A stretch of DNA of 64,000 nt from Pseudidiomarina taiwanensis. GTDB taxonomy: Bacteria > Pseudomonadota > Gammaproteobacteria > Enterobacterales > Alteromonadaceae. The stretch spans positions 248,001 through 312,000 of the forward strand of contig NZ_PIQG01000001.1 of NCBI RefSeq assembly GCF_003987435.1, given 5' to 3'. Positions 25,840 through 34,975 of the stretch are shown in pieces. The notes under the pieces are model-generated. The model ran no database searches, was not told the origin of the DNA, and worked only from the letters and a program-made list of their open reading frames with translations. Position 1 is the first letter of the stretch. The number at the start of each line of letters is the position of its first letter. The translations under genes and the position numbers were made by a program.

Positions 25840-26490
25840 ATGATTCTTCAAATTGATGCGTTTTTAGCCGCCGAAGAGTGTCAAGCAATCATAGATACTC
25901 TTGCGGACACTGACTTTAATTCAGGCCAAGCGACGGCTGGAGGCGCAGCGCGCCAAGTAAAACATAACGAGCAAATTACCGCACCTGAACATCCGGCGCT
26001 GCAACTTATTCAGCAACGCCTGCAGCAACATGCGTTGTTTCAGCAAGCAGTGCTACCGAAACAATGTGCTCGGCTTATGCTGAACCGTTATCGAGCCGGA
26101 ATGGAATACGGCTTACATGTTGATGATGCAGTGATGAACAATGTCCGCACGGATATTTCATTTACCTTGGTGTTGAGTCCAAGTGACGGGTACCAAGGGG
26201 GTGAATTGGAGTTACATGATGCCAGCGGAGTCCGCAGTTGGCGTCTAGAGCAGGGCCAATTATTAGTGTATCCGAGCCATTATTTGCATCAGGTGACGCA
26301 AGTAACAGCTGGTGCTCGAGTTGCCTGCGTCGGCTGGTGGCAAAGCCGAGTGCGACAAGCTGAACAACGGCAAATTCTGTTCGATCTTGGACAAACCGCA
26401 CAACAGTTACTGCAACAGGGCAATACCCAAGCGTACCAAACGCTGGCGTTGAGCCATGCGAACTTGTTGCGGATGTGGAGTGAGGTCTAG
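25840..26490 (+). CDS. PKHD-type Fe(II)/2-oxoglutarate dioxygenase (PiuC/YbiX family)
   Basis: This 216-residue protein has the Fe(II) triad His93-x-Asp95 (GLHVDDAVMN) and His150 (YPSHYLHQV), with Arg160 as 2-oxoglutarate ligand. NRYRAGMEYG and GGELELHD are PiuC/YbiX family segments. PiuC genes usually sit beside TonB-dependent siderophore receptors and are iron-repressed. Here the partner is the exported unknown protein, and no receptor lies in the window. The substrate is unknown. It is convergent with fur, one base between them. Confidence 0.92.
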   Translation: MILQIDAFLAAEECQAIIDTLADTDFNSGQATAGGAARQVKHNEQITAPEHPALQLIQQRLQQHALFQQAVLPKQCARLMLNRYRAGMEYGLHVDDAVMNNVRTDISFTLVLSPSDGYQGGELELHDASGVRSWRLEQGQLLVYPSHYLHQVTQVTAGARVACVGWWQSRVRQAEQRQILFDLGQTAQQLLQQGNTQAYQTLALSHANLLRMWSEV

Positions 26491-26491
26491 G

Positions 26492-26938
26492 CTATTCGTT
26501 GGCGTCGCCGTTATGCTCGCAGGTGTCAGGGGTCTTGCATTCACCGTAGAGATAAAGGCTGTGGTTGGTCAGACGAATATTATTGGCATTAGCGACCGCT
26601 TCTTGGCGATCTTCGATGATTTGGTCTTCGAACTCAAAGACATGACCACAGGTTAGACAGACGAGGTGGTCATGGTGCTCTTTAGCGCTCAATTCAAACA
26701 CTGAACGGCCGCCTTCAAAGTGATGGCGGGTTACGATACCCGCATCATCAAATTGGTTGAGGACGCGATACACTGTAGCGAGACCAATCTCTTCATTTTG
26801 CTCGAGCAAGACCTTGTAAACATCTTCTGCGCTCACATGCTGATTTTCAGGTTGTTTTAAAATCGCCAAAATCTTCACCCGTGGTGAAGTGACTTTAAGT
26901 CCTGCTTTTTTCAGTTGTAATTCGCCAGGATTGCTCAT
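26492..26938 (-). CDS. fur: Ferric uptake regulator
   Basis: This 148-residue regulator has a winged helix-turn-helix N-domain (LKVTSPRVKILAIL and GLATVYRVLNQFDDAGIV) and a dimerisation domain with metal residues HHDHLVC and Cys pairs in CLTCGH and CKTPDTC. With Fe(II) it represses iron uptake genes by binding boxes like that at 25811. It lies downstream of fldA, as in E. coli, with a 43-bp gap. Confidence 0.97.
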   Translation of the reverse strand: MSNPGELQLKKAGLKVTSPRVKILAILKQPENQHVSAEDVYKVLLEQNEEIGLATVYRVLNQFDDAGIVTRHHFEGGRSVFELSAKEHHDHLVCLTCGHVFEFEDQIIEDRQEAVANANNIRLTNHSLYLYGECKTPDTCEHNGDANE

Positions 26939-26981
26939 AGTTCTCGCTTATCTGTGGTCGTTGATTGCATCCTATTACAGC

Positions 26982-27506
26982 TTACGCTAATTCGGCAAGC
27001 CCCATCTCGTCCTTGATCTGCGCACACCATTGTTTAACGCGCTCTTTGGTTAACTCCGGCTGGCGGTCTTCATCAATACCGAGACCGACAAAGTGAGCGT
27101 CATCGACAAGCGCCCGCGACGCTTCAAAATGATAGCCGTCCGTCGGCCAGTGACCAATGATAATCCCGCCACGGGCTTCAACGATATCGCGAATTGTTCC
27201 CATCGCATCGAGGAAGTACTCAGCGTAGTCTTCTTGGTCACCACAGCCGAACAAAGCAATGAGTTTGTTGTTAAAATCAATCTCTTCAAGCTCAGGGAAG
27301 AAATCATCCCAATCGCATTGGGCTTCGCCGTAATACCAAGTTGGAATGCCAAACATCAGAAGATCGTACGAGGCGATGTCTTCTTTTGATGATTTAGCGA
27401 TGTCATGCACGTCGATGAGCTGTTTACCGAGCTCTTTTTGAATCATTTGTGCAACGGCTTCGGTGTTGCCGGTGTCACTGCCAAAAAAAATACCAACGCT
27501 TGCCAT
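26982..27506 (-). CDS. fldA: Flavodoxin
   Basis: This 174-residue FMN electron carrier has the phosphate loop FFGSDTGNTEAVAQM at the N-terminus and the FMN-stacking segment PTWYYGEAQCDWDDF. It replaces ferredoxin in pathways such as radical-SAM and biotin chemistry. Gene order DUF2788-fldA-fur on the minus strand suggests one transcript (gaps 30 and 43 bp), and fldA-fur is a conserved gammaproteobacterial pair. Confidence 0.96.
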   Translation of the reverse strand: MASVGIFFGSDTGNTEAVAQMIQKELGKQLIDVHDIAKSSKEDIASYDLLMFGIPTWYYGEAQCDWDDFFPELEEIDFNNKLIALFGCGDQEDYAEYFLDAMGTIRDIVEARGGIIIGHWPTDGYHFEASRALVDDAHFVGLGIDEDRQPELTKERVKQWCAQIKDEMGLAELA

Positions 27507-27536
27507 AGTGTTGTACTACCTACTCACTGTTAAAGA

Positions 27537-27752
27537 TTAAAGACCTGCTTCCCAAATCGCCTGAATGATACCTTTGGCGATAAAGCCTGCACAGCCCAAA
27601 AAAAGAACCAACCATACGAACCACTGACCAAATTTTGGCACGTTCGCTTTTTTCAGCACATCACGAATTGCCAGCCCAATTAAAATAAATAAGACGGCGA
27701 TGGCAAAGTCAGTGCCAATGGTTTCAATTAACTCAAAATGCTCAGCTAACAT
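27537..27752 (-). CDS. DUF2788 family small membrane protein
   Basis: This 71-residue protein has two predicted transmembrane helices (about 15-31 and 45-63) and a basic loop (RDVLKKANVPKFGQ). It matches the DUF2788 pattern, a family of unknown function found in marine gammaproteobacteria near fldA and ybfF. It occupies the place held by ybfE in E. coli. Probably transcribed with ybfF and fldA. Confidence 0.8.
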   Translation of the reverse strand: MLAEHFELIETIGTDFAIAVLFILIGLAIRDVLKKANVPKFGQWFVWLVLFLGCAGFIAKGIIQAIWEAGL

Positions 27753-27800
27753 TGTGTCTACTTCAGGTTGTTTGCGCCGTATTTTAGCATAAAGCGAATG

Positions 27801-28589
27801 CTACTGCGACTGCTGTTGCGCAAGGAATGACAGCACTAATCGATTAAAAATATGGGGCTTTTCAGCGTGTAACCAATGCCCTGTATCCGCAATTACTTTT
27901 ACGTCAGTGTCGCTGAAACGATCACGGATAGCCGACTCATGTTCAGCCGTTAAATAATCCGAATTGCCGCCCTTAATGAACAAAATAGGGCCGTTGTAGT
28001 GACCGCTCGAAATCTCTCCATTAATTTGCGGGTAATTGTGCTTAATTCCCTCGAGGTTAAGGCGCCAAGCAAAGTGGTCATCGACTCGCGTTAGGTTTTT
28101 TAGCAGAAATTGCCGAACCCCAGGCTCAGCAATTGATTTCGCCAGCGCTTGGTCGGCCTCTTTGCGCTGACTCATGGTATCAATCGGGAGCTGTTCGAGT
28201 GCCTCGAGAATATGATTATGGCGCGCTGAGTAGCCCACAGGTGCGATGTCTGCAGCAACCACTGAAAGCACTCGCTCAGGTTTTTGCAAGGCACATTGCA
28301 TGGTGATTTTCCCGCCCATGGAGTGGCCAATCAGATGGGCTTTGTTAATCTTAAGGTGGTCCATGAGCCGAAACACATCAGCGGCCAGCTCTGGATAGCT
28401 CATTTGTTCTGAGTGAAATGAATCACCGTGGTTACGGACATCGAGGTAAACGACGTCATAACTGTCTTCAAGTTCACGGCCGAGGCGTTTGAGGTTGTCG
28501 AGATCACCAAATAAGCCATGAATCAAAATCGTTGTGGGCGCATCAAGCTGTCCACTTCGTTGATAATTTAATAACGCTGGTGCGGTCAT
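27801..28589 (-). CDS. ybfF: Alpha/beta-fold hydrolase, YbfF-type esterase
   Basis: This 262-residue protein has an oxyanion motif in LIHGLFGDLDNL, the nucleophile elbow GHSMGG, and a C-terminal catalytic His in ADTGHWLHAEKP. E. coli YbfF is an esterase of the same size (254) that prefers short acyl and acyl-CoA esters in vitro. I start at 28589 (MTAPALLNYQ) with GAGG upstream, because longer frames run into seqA. It is divergent from seqA, as in E. coli. Confidence 0.92.
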   Translation of the reverse strand: MTAPALLNYQRSGQLDAPTTILIHGLFGDLDNLKRLGRELEDSYDVVYLDVRNHGDSFHSEQMSYPELAADVFRLMDHLKINKAHLIGHSMGGKITMQCALQKPERVLSVVAADIAPVGYSARHNHILEALEQLPIDTMSQRKEADQALAKSIAEPGVRQFLLKNLTRVDDHFAWRLNLEGIKHNYPQINGEISSGHYNGPILFIKGGNSDYLTAEHESAIRDRFSDTDVKVIADTGHWLHAEKPHIFNRLVLSFLAQQQSQ

Positions 28590-28625
28590 TCTCTGCCTCG
28601 CTCTGTACCCCGTGAGTCGGATCAG

Positions 28626-28631
28626 TATAAT
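28626..28631 (+). promoter_or_regulatory. Perfect -10 hexamer of the seqA promoter
   Basis: TATAAT occurs 44 bp before the seqA ATG, with a GATC at 28620-28623 just upstream. The -35 region (CTGTAC at 17 bp) is poor. A GATC next to the promoter would permit the methylation-sensitive control known for SeqA targets. Confidence 0.45.
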
Positions 28632-28674
28632 ACACGGCTTGACGGTATTTGTGTGGTGATTAAGTGAGCAATCG

Positions 28675-29178
28675 ATGACAAAGCGGATAGAAATTGATGA
28701 TGAATTGTACCAATTTATCGCATCCCATACCCAGCATATAGGCGAGAGCGCCTCAGCAATTTTACGGCGATTACTCGACTTATCCGCCATTGCTGAGCCG
28801 CAGCAAGATATCGAAACCGTCGCCAATGAACGCAAAGCAAGTGGGCGGGTATTTGATCGTCTCACCCATGCGGACCTAGCCGGTCAACGGAGTATCGTTG
28901 CGCGCTTTTTGCATATCCTCGCAAGTTTACAAAAATGCCACCCAGAGCAGTTCCATCGCGTACTCGAAATCAGTGGCCGCGACCGCCAGTACTTTTCACG
29001 CTCGCGTTTGGAATTAGAGCAAACCGGCAACAGCACGAATCCTAAGCCGATTCCAGATACGGATTATTATGTGGTCACCAATAATAATACCACTCGGAAA
29101 AAATCGATTCTGACCCAGGTCGCAATCATGCTAGGCTACACTGATGGTGAAGCAGAACGAATAAGGGACTTTTTGTAA
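28675..29178 (+). CDS. seqA: Negative modulator of replication initiation SeqA
   Basis: This 167-residue protein has an N-terminal multimerisation domain (IDDELYQFIASHTQHIGESASAILRR, split here over residues 6-31) and a C-terminal domain that binds hemimethylated GATC (FSRSRLELEQTGNSTNP). SeqA sequesters new origins and helps organise nascent DNA. Its presence implies Dam methylation. The stop (29176-29178) touches the ATG of pgm, giving the conserved seqA-pgm pair. Confidence 0.95.
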   Translation: MTKRIEIDDELYQFIASHTQHIGESASAILRRLLDLSAIAEPQQDIETVANERKASGRVFDRLTHADLAGQRSIVARFLHILASLQKCHPEQFHRVLEISGRDRQYFSRSRLELEQTGNSTNPKPIPDTDYYVVTNNNTTRKKSILTQVAIMLGYTDGEAERIRDFL

Positions 29179-30815
29179 TGGCGATTCATGAACGGGCAGG
29201 GCAACGCGCCCAGCAAAATGACTTAACCAATATTGCCCAATTAATTACGGCATACTTTGTCAATGAAGTAGACCCTCGTCAGGCGAGCCAACGGGTGAGT
29301 TTTGGTACCTCCGGTCATCGTGGGTGTGCGCTGACGCACTCATTCAACGAAGCCCATATCTTGGCGATCAGTCAAGCTTTGGTCGCTTATCGGCAAGAAC
29401 AGGGTATTACTGGGCCTTTGATGCTTGGTCGCGATACCCATGCACTGTCTGAGGCGGCCTATGTCACTGCACTGGAAGTATTTATCGGTAACGGCATCGA
29501 AGTCCATGTACAAGCGGATGACGATTACACTCCAACGCCTGTGATTAGCCACGCAATTTTGAGCCATAACCGAGGTCGTACAAAGGATTTAGCCGACGGC
29601 GTAGTCATTACCCCATCACATAATCCGCCCGCGGACGGTGGCTTTAAATACAATCCACCGCATGGCGGCCCAGCGGATAGCGACGCGACCAAGATCATTG
29701 AAAAATATGCCAACGCCTTGCTCTCAAGCGATTTGCAAGGTGTGAATGCGGTAAGTTATGAAGAAGCTTTAGCCAGCCCGTTGTTGAAACGTGTCGATTG
29801 GCGCAGTCAGTATATTGAGGGCTTAAGCTCAGTCATTGATATGGCGGCCATCAAAGCCAAGGGAATTCGTATCGGTGTTGATGCCATGGGCGGTGCAGGG
29901 GCGCGTTACTGGCAACAAATCGCCGCGCATTACGGGTTAAATATTGAAGCACATAACACCCACGTCGATCCGACTTTTTCGTTTATGAGCCTCGATAAAG
30001 ACGGCAAAATCCGCATGGACTGCTCGTCACCTTATGCCATGGCGTCGTTATTAGAAATGAAAGATAGCTATGATATTGGTCTGGGTAATGATCCCGATTA
30101 TGATCGACATGGCATCGTGACGCCGAGTGTTGGCTTAATGAATCCGAATCACTACCTCGCGGTGGCGATTGATTATTTGTGCAAGACGCGCTCTTGGCCT
30201 GCGTCTGCGGCGATTGGGAAAACCTTAGTTTCAAGCGCTATGATTGATCGCGTGGTGAAAGCGCACCAGCGGACCTTGTTAGAAATGCCAGTTGGCTTTA
30301 AATGGTTTGCTGCAGGCGTCGCTGATGGCAGCATTGCTTTTGCCGGAGAGGAGAGTGCTGGAGCGACCTTCTTGAGCTTGCAAGGTGAGCCATGGTCAAC
30401 CGATAAAGATGGCTTTATTTTAGCCTTATTAGCGGCAGAAATCTGTGCCACTGAAGGGATTGACCCAGGGCAGTACTATCAAAACCTCTGTGCTCAGCAC
30501 GGTACCTCGTATTATCAGCGTATCGATGTGGCGTCCAGCACCGAGCAAAATGCGCGGTTTGGTCAAATTCGCGGCTACAAACTGAAGTTAGAACAGTTAG
30601 CAGGCGATGCCGTGACAGATATTCTTACCAAAGCGCCGGGCAATGATGCGCTGATCGGTGGGGTCAAAGTTGTCATTGCGAACGGTTGGTTTGCGGCACG
30701 GCCTTCAGGTACTGAACCCATCTATAAAATCTACTGTGAGAGTTTTGTCAGTGCCGAGCATTTGCAAGAGCTTGCCGAGCAAGCCCAGCAAGCGGTTAAC
30801 CAGTGGTTGAGTTAG
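29178..30815 (+). CDS. pgm: Phosphoglucomutase (alpha-D-glucose-specific)
   Basis: This 545-residue enzyme converts glucose-1-phosphate and glucose-6-phosphate. The catalytic phosphoserine lies in TPSHNPPADGG, RVSFGTSGHRG is the N-terminal signature, GNDPDYDRHGI binds metal, and RPSGTEPIYKIY is the phosphate-binding loop at the end. The length equals E. coli Pgm. It overlaps seqA by one base and converges with an MFS gene (20-bp overlap). Confidence 0.97.
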   Translation: MAIHERAGQRAQQNDLTNIAQLITAYFVNEVDPRQASQRVSFGTSGHRGCALTHSFNEAHILAISQALVAYRQEQGITGPLMLGRDTHALSEAAYVTALEVFIGNGIEVHVQADDDYTPTPVISHAILSHNRGRTKDLADGVVITPSHNPPADGGFKYNPPHGGPADSDATKIIEKYANALLSSDLQGVNAVSYEEALASPLLKRVDWRSQYIEGLSSVIDMAAIKAKGIRIGVDAMGGAGARYWQQIAAHYGLNIEAHNTHVDPTFSFMSLDKDGKIRMDCSSPYAMASLLEMKDSYDIGLGNDPDYDRHGIVTPSVGLMNPNHYLAVAIDYLCKTRSWPASAAIGKTLVSSAMIDRVVKAHQRTLLEMPVGFKWFAAGVADGSIAFAGEESAGATFLSLQGEPWSTDKDGFILALLAAEICATEGIDPGQYYQNLCAQHGTSYYQRIDVASSTEQNARFGQIRGYKLKLEQLAGDAVTDILTKAPGNDALIGGVKVVIANGWFAARPSGTEPIYKIYCESFVSAEHLQELAEQAQQAVNQWLS

Positions 30816-32064
30816 CCTCGCGCTGAAGCTCTTCTTCTTCCGCCAGGGCCGTTAAGATCTCATCTGAGGCTTGCCCTGGTGGAATCATGGCGTATGTTGC
30901 ACTGGCTTGTTGGTCATCTGGCTTCGCGCGGCGCGTTACCCGATACAAGGAATAGCCACAGACTAGGGCGGTCAGTAAAGCCATCAAGTAGAAAAAGTAA
31001 TTCGCGCTGCCGAGTTGCATCAGCACCGCCACCAGTGGCGCTCCGATAATTGAACCCACCCCACCAATTTTAATAATCGCACCGGTCGCGCCAACCATTT
31101 GGTCGGACTCTAAAAAGTCGCTGGTATGCGCCATCCCAAGTGAATACAGCGGCATTGCAAAGGCCCCATACAGCGCGACAAGTGGGTAGATAAAGTGGAC
31201 GTAGTCGGATGTTAATTGCGATAAAATTAATGCAATAACAGCGGCGCCTCCCGCACAAATGGCCATCACAATGCGCCGATCAATCCGATCTGAGAGAATT
31301 CCAAACGGTGTTTGTGCGAGCATACCGCCAAGAATATACGAGGCCATAAAGAATGAGATTTCACTAATACTCAAGCCGATATAAATGGCATAAACCGGAC
31401 CAATCGCATAGAACATGGCGTAACACGCCTGCATGATAAAGGCATTGACCATGCCCAGTGGCACCAGCTTGAACAGGCTTTTCATGGGCACTTTAACTGG
31501 GTCATGGGTGGTCGGCTCGACCGTCACACTAATTAAAATAGGGATCAGTGCGAGATTGATGAGCAGCGAGATAATCGCAAAGGCCATAAAACCGCTTGGA
31601 TCGGTTAAGCCGAGAATCAATTGCCCCGCGACTAGACCGCCATAGATAAGAACCAGATAAACACTTAGGAGTTTGCCGCGGTTTTTATTATCAGCCATGG
31701 TATTGAGCCAGCTTTCAACGATTACAAAAATCGCCGAGTTCGCAAAGCCCGTTAGAAAACGCATCACAAACCAAACCACCGGTTCGACCCAGAGTGCTTG
31801 GACTAAAATACTCACGGCGGCTAGGGCGGCCAGTCCGCCAAAGGCACGGATATAGCCGACGCGGCGAATATCTTTCGGGGCACGCGTGGTGCCAAATAAA
31901 AAACCAACAAAATACGCCGACATGATCAAACCTGTGGTGACCGTGCTGAACCCTTCAATGGTTGCTCGCAGCGACAGCAGGGTACTGGTCATTCCGACAC
32001 AAATTCCGATTAAGGTGATGCTCCCTAAAAGTGAACTAATTGCGCGGAGTTGCTGTTTTAACAT
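30796..32064 (-). CDS. MFS transporter (YcaD-like)
   Basis: This 422-residue inner-membrane protein has twelve predicted helices. SDRIDRRIVMAIC is the conserved MFS loop between helices and PKDIRRVGYIRAFGG the equivalent early loop. It resembles the YcaD-type transporters of unknown substrate. I start at 32064 (MLKQQLRAISSLL), because the longer frame adds 37 residues that are Cys-rich and not membrane-like. Divergent from the DUF2066 gene. Confidence 0.88.
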   Translation of the reverse strand: MLKQQLRAISSLLGSITLIGICVGMTSTLLSLRATIEGFSTVTTGLIMSAYFVGFLFGTTRAPKDIRRVGYIRAFGGLAALAAVSILVQALWVEPVVWFVMRFLTGFANSAIFVIVESWLNTMADNKNRGKLLSVYLVLIYGGLVAGQLILGLTDPSGFMAFAIISLLINLALIPILISVTVEPTTHDPVKVPMKSLFKLVPLGMVNAFIMQACYAMFYAIGPVYAIYIGLSISEISFFMASYILGGMLAQTPFGILSDRIDRRIVMAICAGGAAVIALILSQLTSDYVHFIYPLVALYGAFAMPLYSLGMAHTSDFLESDQMVGATGAIIKIGGVGSIIGAPLVAVLMQLGSANYFFYLMALLTALVCGYSLYRVTRRAKPDDQQASATYAMIPPGQASDEILTALAEEEELQREANSTTG

Positions 32065-32235
32065 GACGTATTTTTGGCCTAATGATGTATGAGTAAAATT
32101 AATTTGCACTGTAGCACAGCAACACGCTTTGCTAAACCGAGAATCGCGGCAATCGGTGACAATACTTGCTCCCAATCCATGCGCTGTTTATGATGTCGAT
32201 TGAAACCGAATATTCTGGGATGTAATCGGGATTTT

Positions 32236-33315
32236 ATGCCAGCCTTTTATCGCCATATTCTAATGCTTGTCGCGCTTTTGAGCGTGACTGTCGGTCATGC
32301 TGCAGTTGAACTGAAACAACTGTATCAGAACCGAGTGCAGGTGAATTCGCAAGCTACAACTGAGCGAAATCAGGCGCTTCGTGATGCCTTTACCGCAACT
32401 TTACTCAAAGTCACCGGTGACACTGAGTTAATCAATCATCCGGCCGTGCAAAACGCACTCGATAACGTCCGTGATTACGTCGTTCAATATGGTTACCAGC
32501 AAGATGATGGGCTATTTTTGTGGGCGCAATTTGAGCAAGCACGGGTCGAAGCCTTGATTCAGCAGGCTGGTTCGGGCGTTTGGAGCAATCTGCGTCCGCA
32601 GCTATTAATCTGGTTGGTGGTCGAGGATGAGAATTTACGTCGCGAGGTCCTCTCCAGTGCCGATGAATCCATCCTCACCCAGCAACTACGTAATGCCGCC
32701 ACAGCGCGGGGGCTACCCGTTCAATTCCCAGTCCTCGATTTGAACGATCGGATGGCGATTGATACCGTCGATATTTGGGGCCGGTTTGAAGACCGGATCG
32801 CTTTCGCCAGTGCCCGCTATAGTCCCGATGGTGTGATTGTGGCGCGCGCGTATCAAAATGATCCATCTCTTGCCGCTGAACGCTGGCGTATTGATTGGAC
32901 CTTGAATTTAGGCGATTTACGTTGGCGGGGCGCGGTAGATGGCATGGATTTGAGCCTACTTGGTGCCGATTTAGTGGCCGATATTACCGCGCAATTAGCG
33001 CAACGCTATCGTATTGATGCCAGCGAAGAGACCTCGCGCCTCTGGCGTATTCAAATTGCTGGACTCGATAGTTTAGCCAAAGCCATAGCTGCCGAGCAGT
33101 TGCTGAATGACCTACCCGCAGTTGAAGATGTGCAGTTGATTCGATACCAGCAGCACCAAGGCGTGTTTGAGTTACTGACCCAGGCCGCGCCTGCTCGATT
33201 AATGCAAGCGTTGGATCTGAGTAAGCAAGTGAAACCAGTCTATCTTGAACCAGAGTCGCAAGAGCAACCTGAGCAGACTGTGATGCCGCACTATTTATGG
33301 ATTCAAACTCGATGA
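32236..33315 (+). CDS. DUF2066 domain protein, exported
   Basis: This 359-residue protein has an N-terminal signal peptide (YRHILMLVALLSVTVGHA) and a DUF2066 domain after it. No enzymatic motif is apparent. In many gammaproteobacteria a DUF2066 gene lies beside hda, perM or pur genes, as here. I use the ATG at 32236, as the TTG at 32200 would precede the signal. The TGA overlaps the ATG of hda. Confidence 0.82.
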   Translation: MPAFYRHILMLVALLSVTVGHAAVELKQLYQNRVQVNSQATTERNQALRDAFTATLLKVTGDTELINHPAVQNALDNVRDYVVQYGYQQDDGLFLWAQFEQARVEALIQQAGSGVWSNLRPQLLIWLVVEDENLRREVLSSADESILTQQLRNAATARGLPVQFPVLDLNDRMAIDTVDIWGRFEDRIAFASARYSPDGVIVARAYQNDPSLAAERWRIDWTLNLGDLRWRGAVDGMDLSLLGADLVADITAQLAQRYRIDASEETSRLWRIQIAGLDSLAKAIAAEQLLNDLPAVEDVQLIRYQQHQGVFELLTQAAPARLMQALDLSKQVKPVYLEPESQEQPEQTVMPHYLWIQTR

Positions 33316-34004
33316 GTTTTGAACAATTGCCGTTATCGGTTGAACCGCCGCTAGATGAAACCTTTGCCACCTACGTTGCTGGCGCTAATGCCGAGGTAGT
33401 GAGTTTACTGCAAAGTGAATCACAGCCGCTGGTTTATCTCTGGGGCAGCCACCAAACCGGTAAAAGCCATCTCTTACATGCCCTGTGTGCCGAAGCCAGT
33501 GCTACACAGCAGAGTTTGATGTACCTGCCGTTGGCTGAATTAAAGCAGGTGGATGAGCCGGAGGTGCTGCTGCAGGGGCTCGCCGAAGTCGATCTGTTAT
33601 GCCTTGACGATGTGGATCAAGTGATTAGTCACCGGGCCTGGTGTTATGGGCTCTTTGCGCTTCTAAATCAGCGTCTCGACCGAGGCAGTGGGCGTACGGT
33701 TATCACCGCCAATTGCTCACCGCAACATCTTGATGCGGCACTTGCGGATGTTCAGTCGCGGTTGCAATGGGGCTTAGTGTTGCAACTTAAGCGGTTAGCA
33801 GATGAGGATAAGTTAACGTTGCTGCAGCGCCGCGCAGAGGCGCTTGGCTTGCAATTAAAGGATGATGCGGCGAAGTTTTTGATTCAGCGTAGCGGGCGCG
33901 ATTTAAGCGAGTTGTTGCAGCAACTGAATCGACTGAATCAAGCATCGTTTGTTGCCAAACGACGCTTGACCATTCCATTCATTAAAGACGTGCTCGGTTA
34001 TTGA
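33312..34004 (+). CDS. hda: DnaA regulatory inactivator Hda
   Basis: This 230-residue AAA+ protein is related to DnaA domain III. With the sliding clamp it triggers ATP hydrolysis on DnaA and so limits re-initiation. QLPLSV near residues 5-10 fits the clamp-binding hexapeptide, GSHQTGKSH is the P-loop, and LLCLDDVDQV is Walker B. RLTIPFIKDVL closes the family. I use the ATG at 33312, which overlaps the DUF2066 stop (ATGA). An ATG five codons upstream is possible. Confidence 0.92.
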   Translation: MSFEQLPLSVEPPLDETFATYVAGANAEVVSLLQSESQPLVYLWGSHQTGKSHLLHALCAEASATQQSLMYLPLAELKQVDEPEVLLQGLAEVDLLCLDDVDQVISHRAWCYGLFALLNQRLDRGSGRTVITANCSPQHLDAALADVQSRLQWGLVLQLKRLADEDKLTLLQRRAEALGLQLKDDAAKFLIQRSGRDLSELLQQLNRLNQASFVAKRRLTIPFIKDVLGY

Positions 34005-34399
34005 CCTTTTTTCAATTTCGGTAAGGTTAAACCAAGTGCACGACCCTGCCAGCGTGCATAAAGAGTACAACCAACAAATGCCATGCTAGTGAATAGAATT
34101 TCAATGATGGCCATGTTGCGCTGCTCTGCACTGATATAAACCATGGTGAAACCATGCAAGAAGTACCACATCAAAATGAAGTTGGCCCAAGCGAAGGTAA
34201 AGGGATTGCCTTTGAGCATGCCTGGCAGCGGTAATAGCAGCGGCACAATCCACAAACCGACGCGGAACAATAGACTAAACTCACTGTGGGCATTGCACAG
34301 CAGTTGCCAAATCAGCGTTAACCCTAATAGCCCTAAGTAACCAGCAAGAGCGATGGTTTTAACCAGTCGGATATGCTCTGGCTTTGCGTGTTGCATCAA
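33998..34399 (-). CDS. DUF2069 family membrane protein
   Basis: This 133-residue protein has four predicted helices (about 12-32, 45-60, 66-86, 94-112) and a basic C-terminus. WFANFI-type and GLWIVPLLLPLPGMLKG segments fit DUF2069, an inner-membrane family of unknown role often found near wrbA and hda. It converges with hda (7-bp overlap) and lies 8 bp after wrbA on the same strand. Confidence 0.82.
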   Translation of the reverse strand: MMQHAKPEHIRLVKTIALAGYLGLLGLTLIWQLLCNAHSEFSLLFRVGLWIVPLLLPLPGMLKGNPFTFAWANFILMWYFLHGFTMVYISAEQRNMAIIEILFTSMAFVGCTLYARWQGRALGLTLPKLKKGQ

Positions 34400-34407
34400 G
34401 TCGTCTC

Positions 34408-34974
34408 CTATTTTAATCGTGCGGCAGCGCGTGCGACCCGTTCACCGAGGGCGCTAGCAAGTTGTTTTTCGATAGCCGTAATACGGGCCCCGGCGGCATG
34501 CTCAACATGGCTGGCTCCGTATGGACTGCCGCCGGCGTCGGTTTGCTGTAAACCCGGCTCAGTGTAGGGTAGGCCAACTAACAACATGCCGTGATGAAGT
34601 AGCGGCACCGCCATCGACAGTAAGGTGGTTTCTTGGCCGCCATGCATGCTTGAGCTTGAGGTAAACACCGCACCCGGTTTATCTACCAACACGCCCTTGA
34701 GCCAGGCACTCGAGTGTTGCTCAAAAAAGCGTTGTAACCCGCTTGCCATATGACCAAAGCGGGTTGGGCTGCCAATGATCAGAGCGTCACACTGGTTGAG
34801 ATCATCTTCGACGATCGCTAAATCACGACTACAGGCCGCATCTGTGTCAGTTGGAACGGTTCGTAGCAAGGCTTCCGCGCCAGTTTTTTCGACTCCACTG
34901 GCAATCGCATCAGCCAATTGCTGAGTTTTGCCACCACGGCTGTAATACAAAATCACGATGCGCGGAGTGCTCAT
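34408..34974 (-). CDS. wrbA: NAD(P)H:quinone oxidoreductase, WrbA family
   Basis: This 188-residue flavodoxin-like enzyme has YYSRGGKTQQLADAI as the FMN phosphate loop, IGSPTRFGHMASGLQ as the isoalloxazine contact and SSSMHGGQETT as the characteristic C-terminal block. It reduces quinones by two electrons. I start at 34974 (MSTPRIVILYYSRG), one base after the ArsC-like stop, since the longer frame lies inside that gene. Confidence 0.92.
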   Translation of the reverse strand: MSTPRIVILYYSRGGKTQQLADAIASGVEKTGAEALLRTVPTDTDAACSRDLAIVEDDLNQCDALIIGSPTRFGHMASGLQRFFEQHSSAWLKGVLVDKPGAVFTSSSSMHGGQETTLLSMAVPLLHHGMLLVGLPYTEPGLQQTDAGGSPYGASHVEHAAGARITAIEKQLASALGERVARAAARLK

Positions 34975-34975
34975 C

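Noticed and set aside
27753-27800. AGCAT...ATGCT hairpin downstream of ybfF
   Set aside because: The stem is 5 bp and is followed by A, not T, on the ybfF strand, so it is not a terminator.
28590-28865. Longer N-terminus for the YbfF hydrolase
   Set aside because: The extension overlaps the seqA coding region on the other strand and does not resemble family members. The start at 28589 has a ribosome-binding site.
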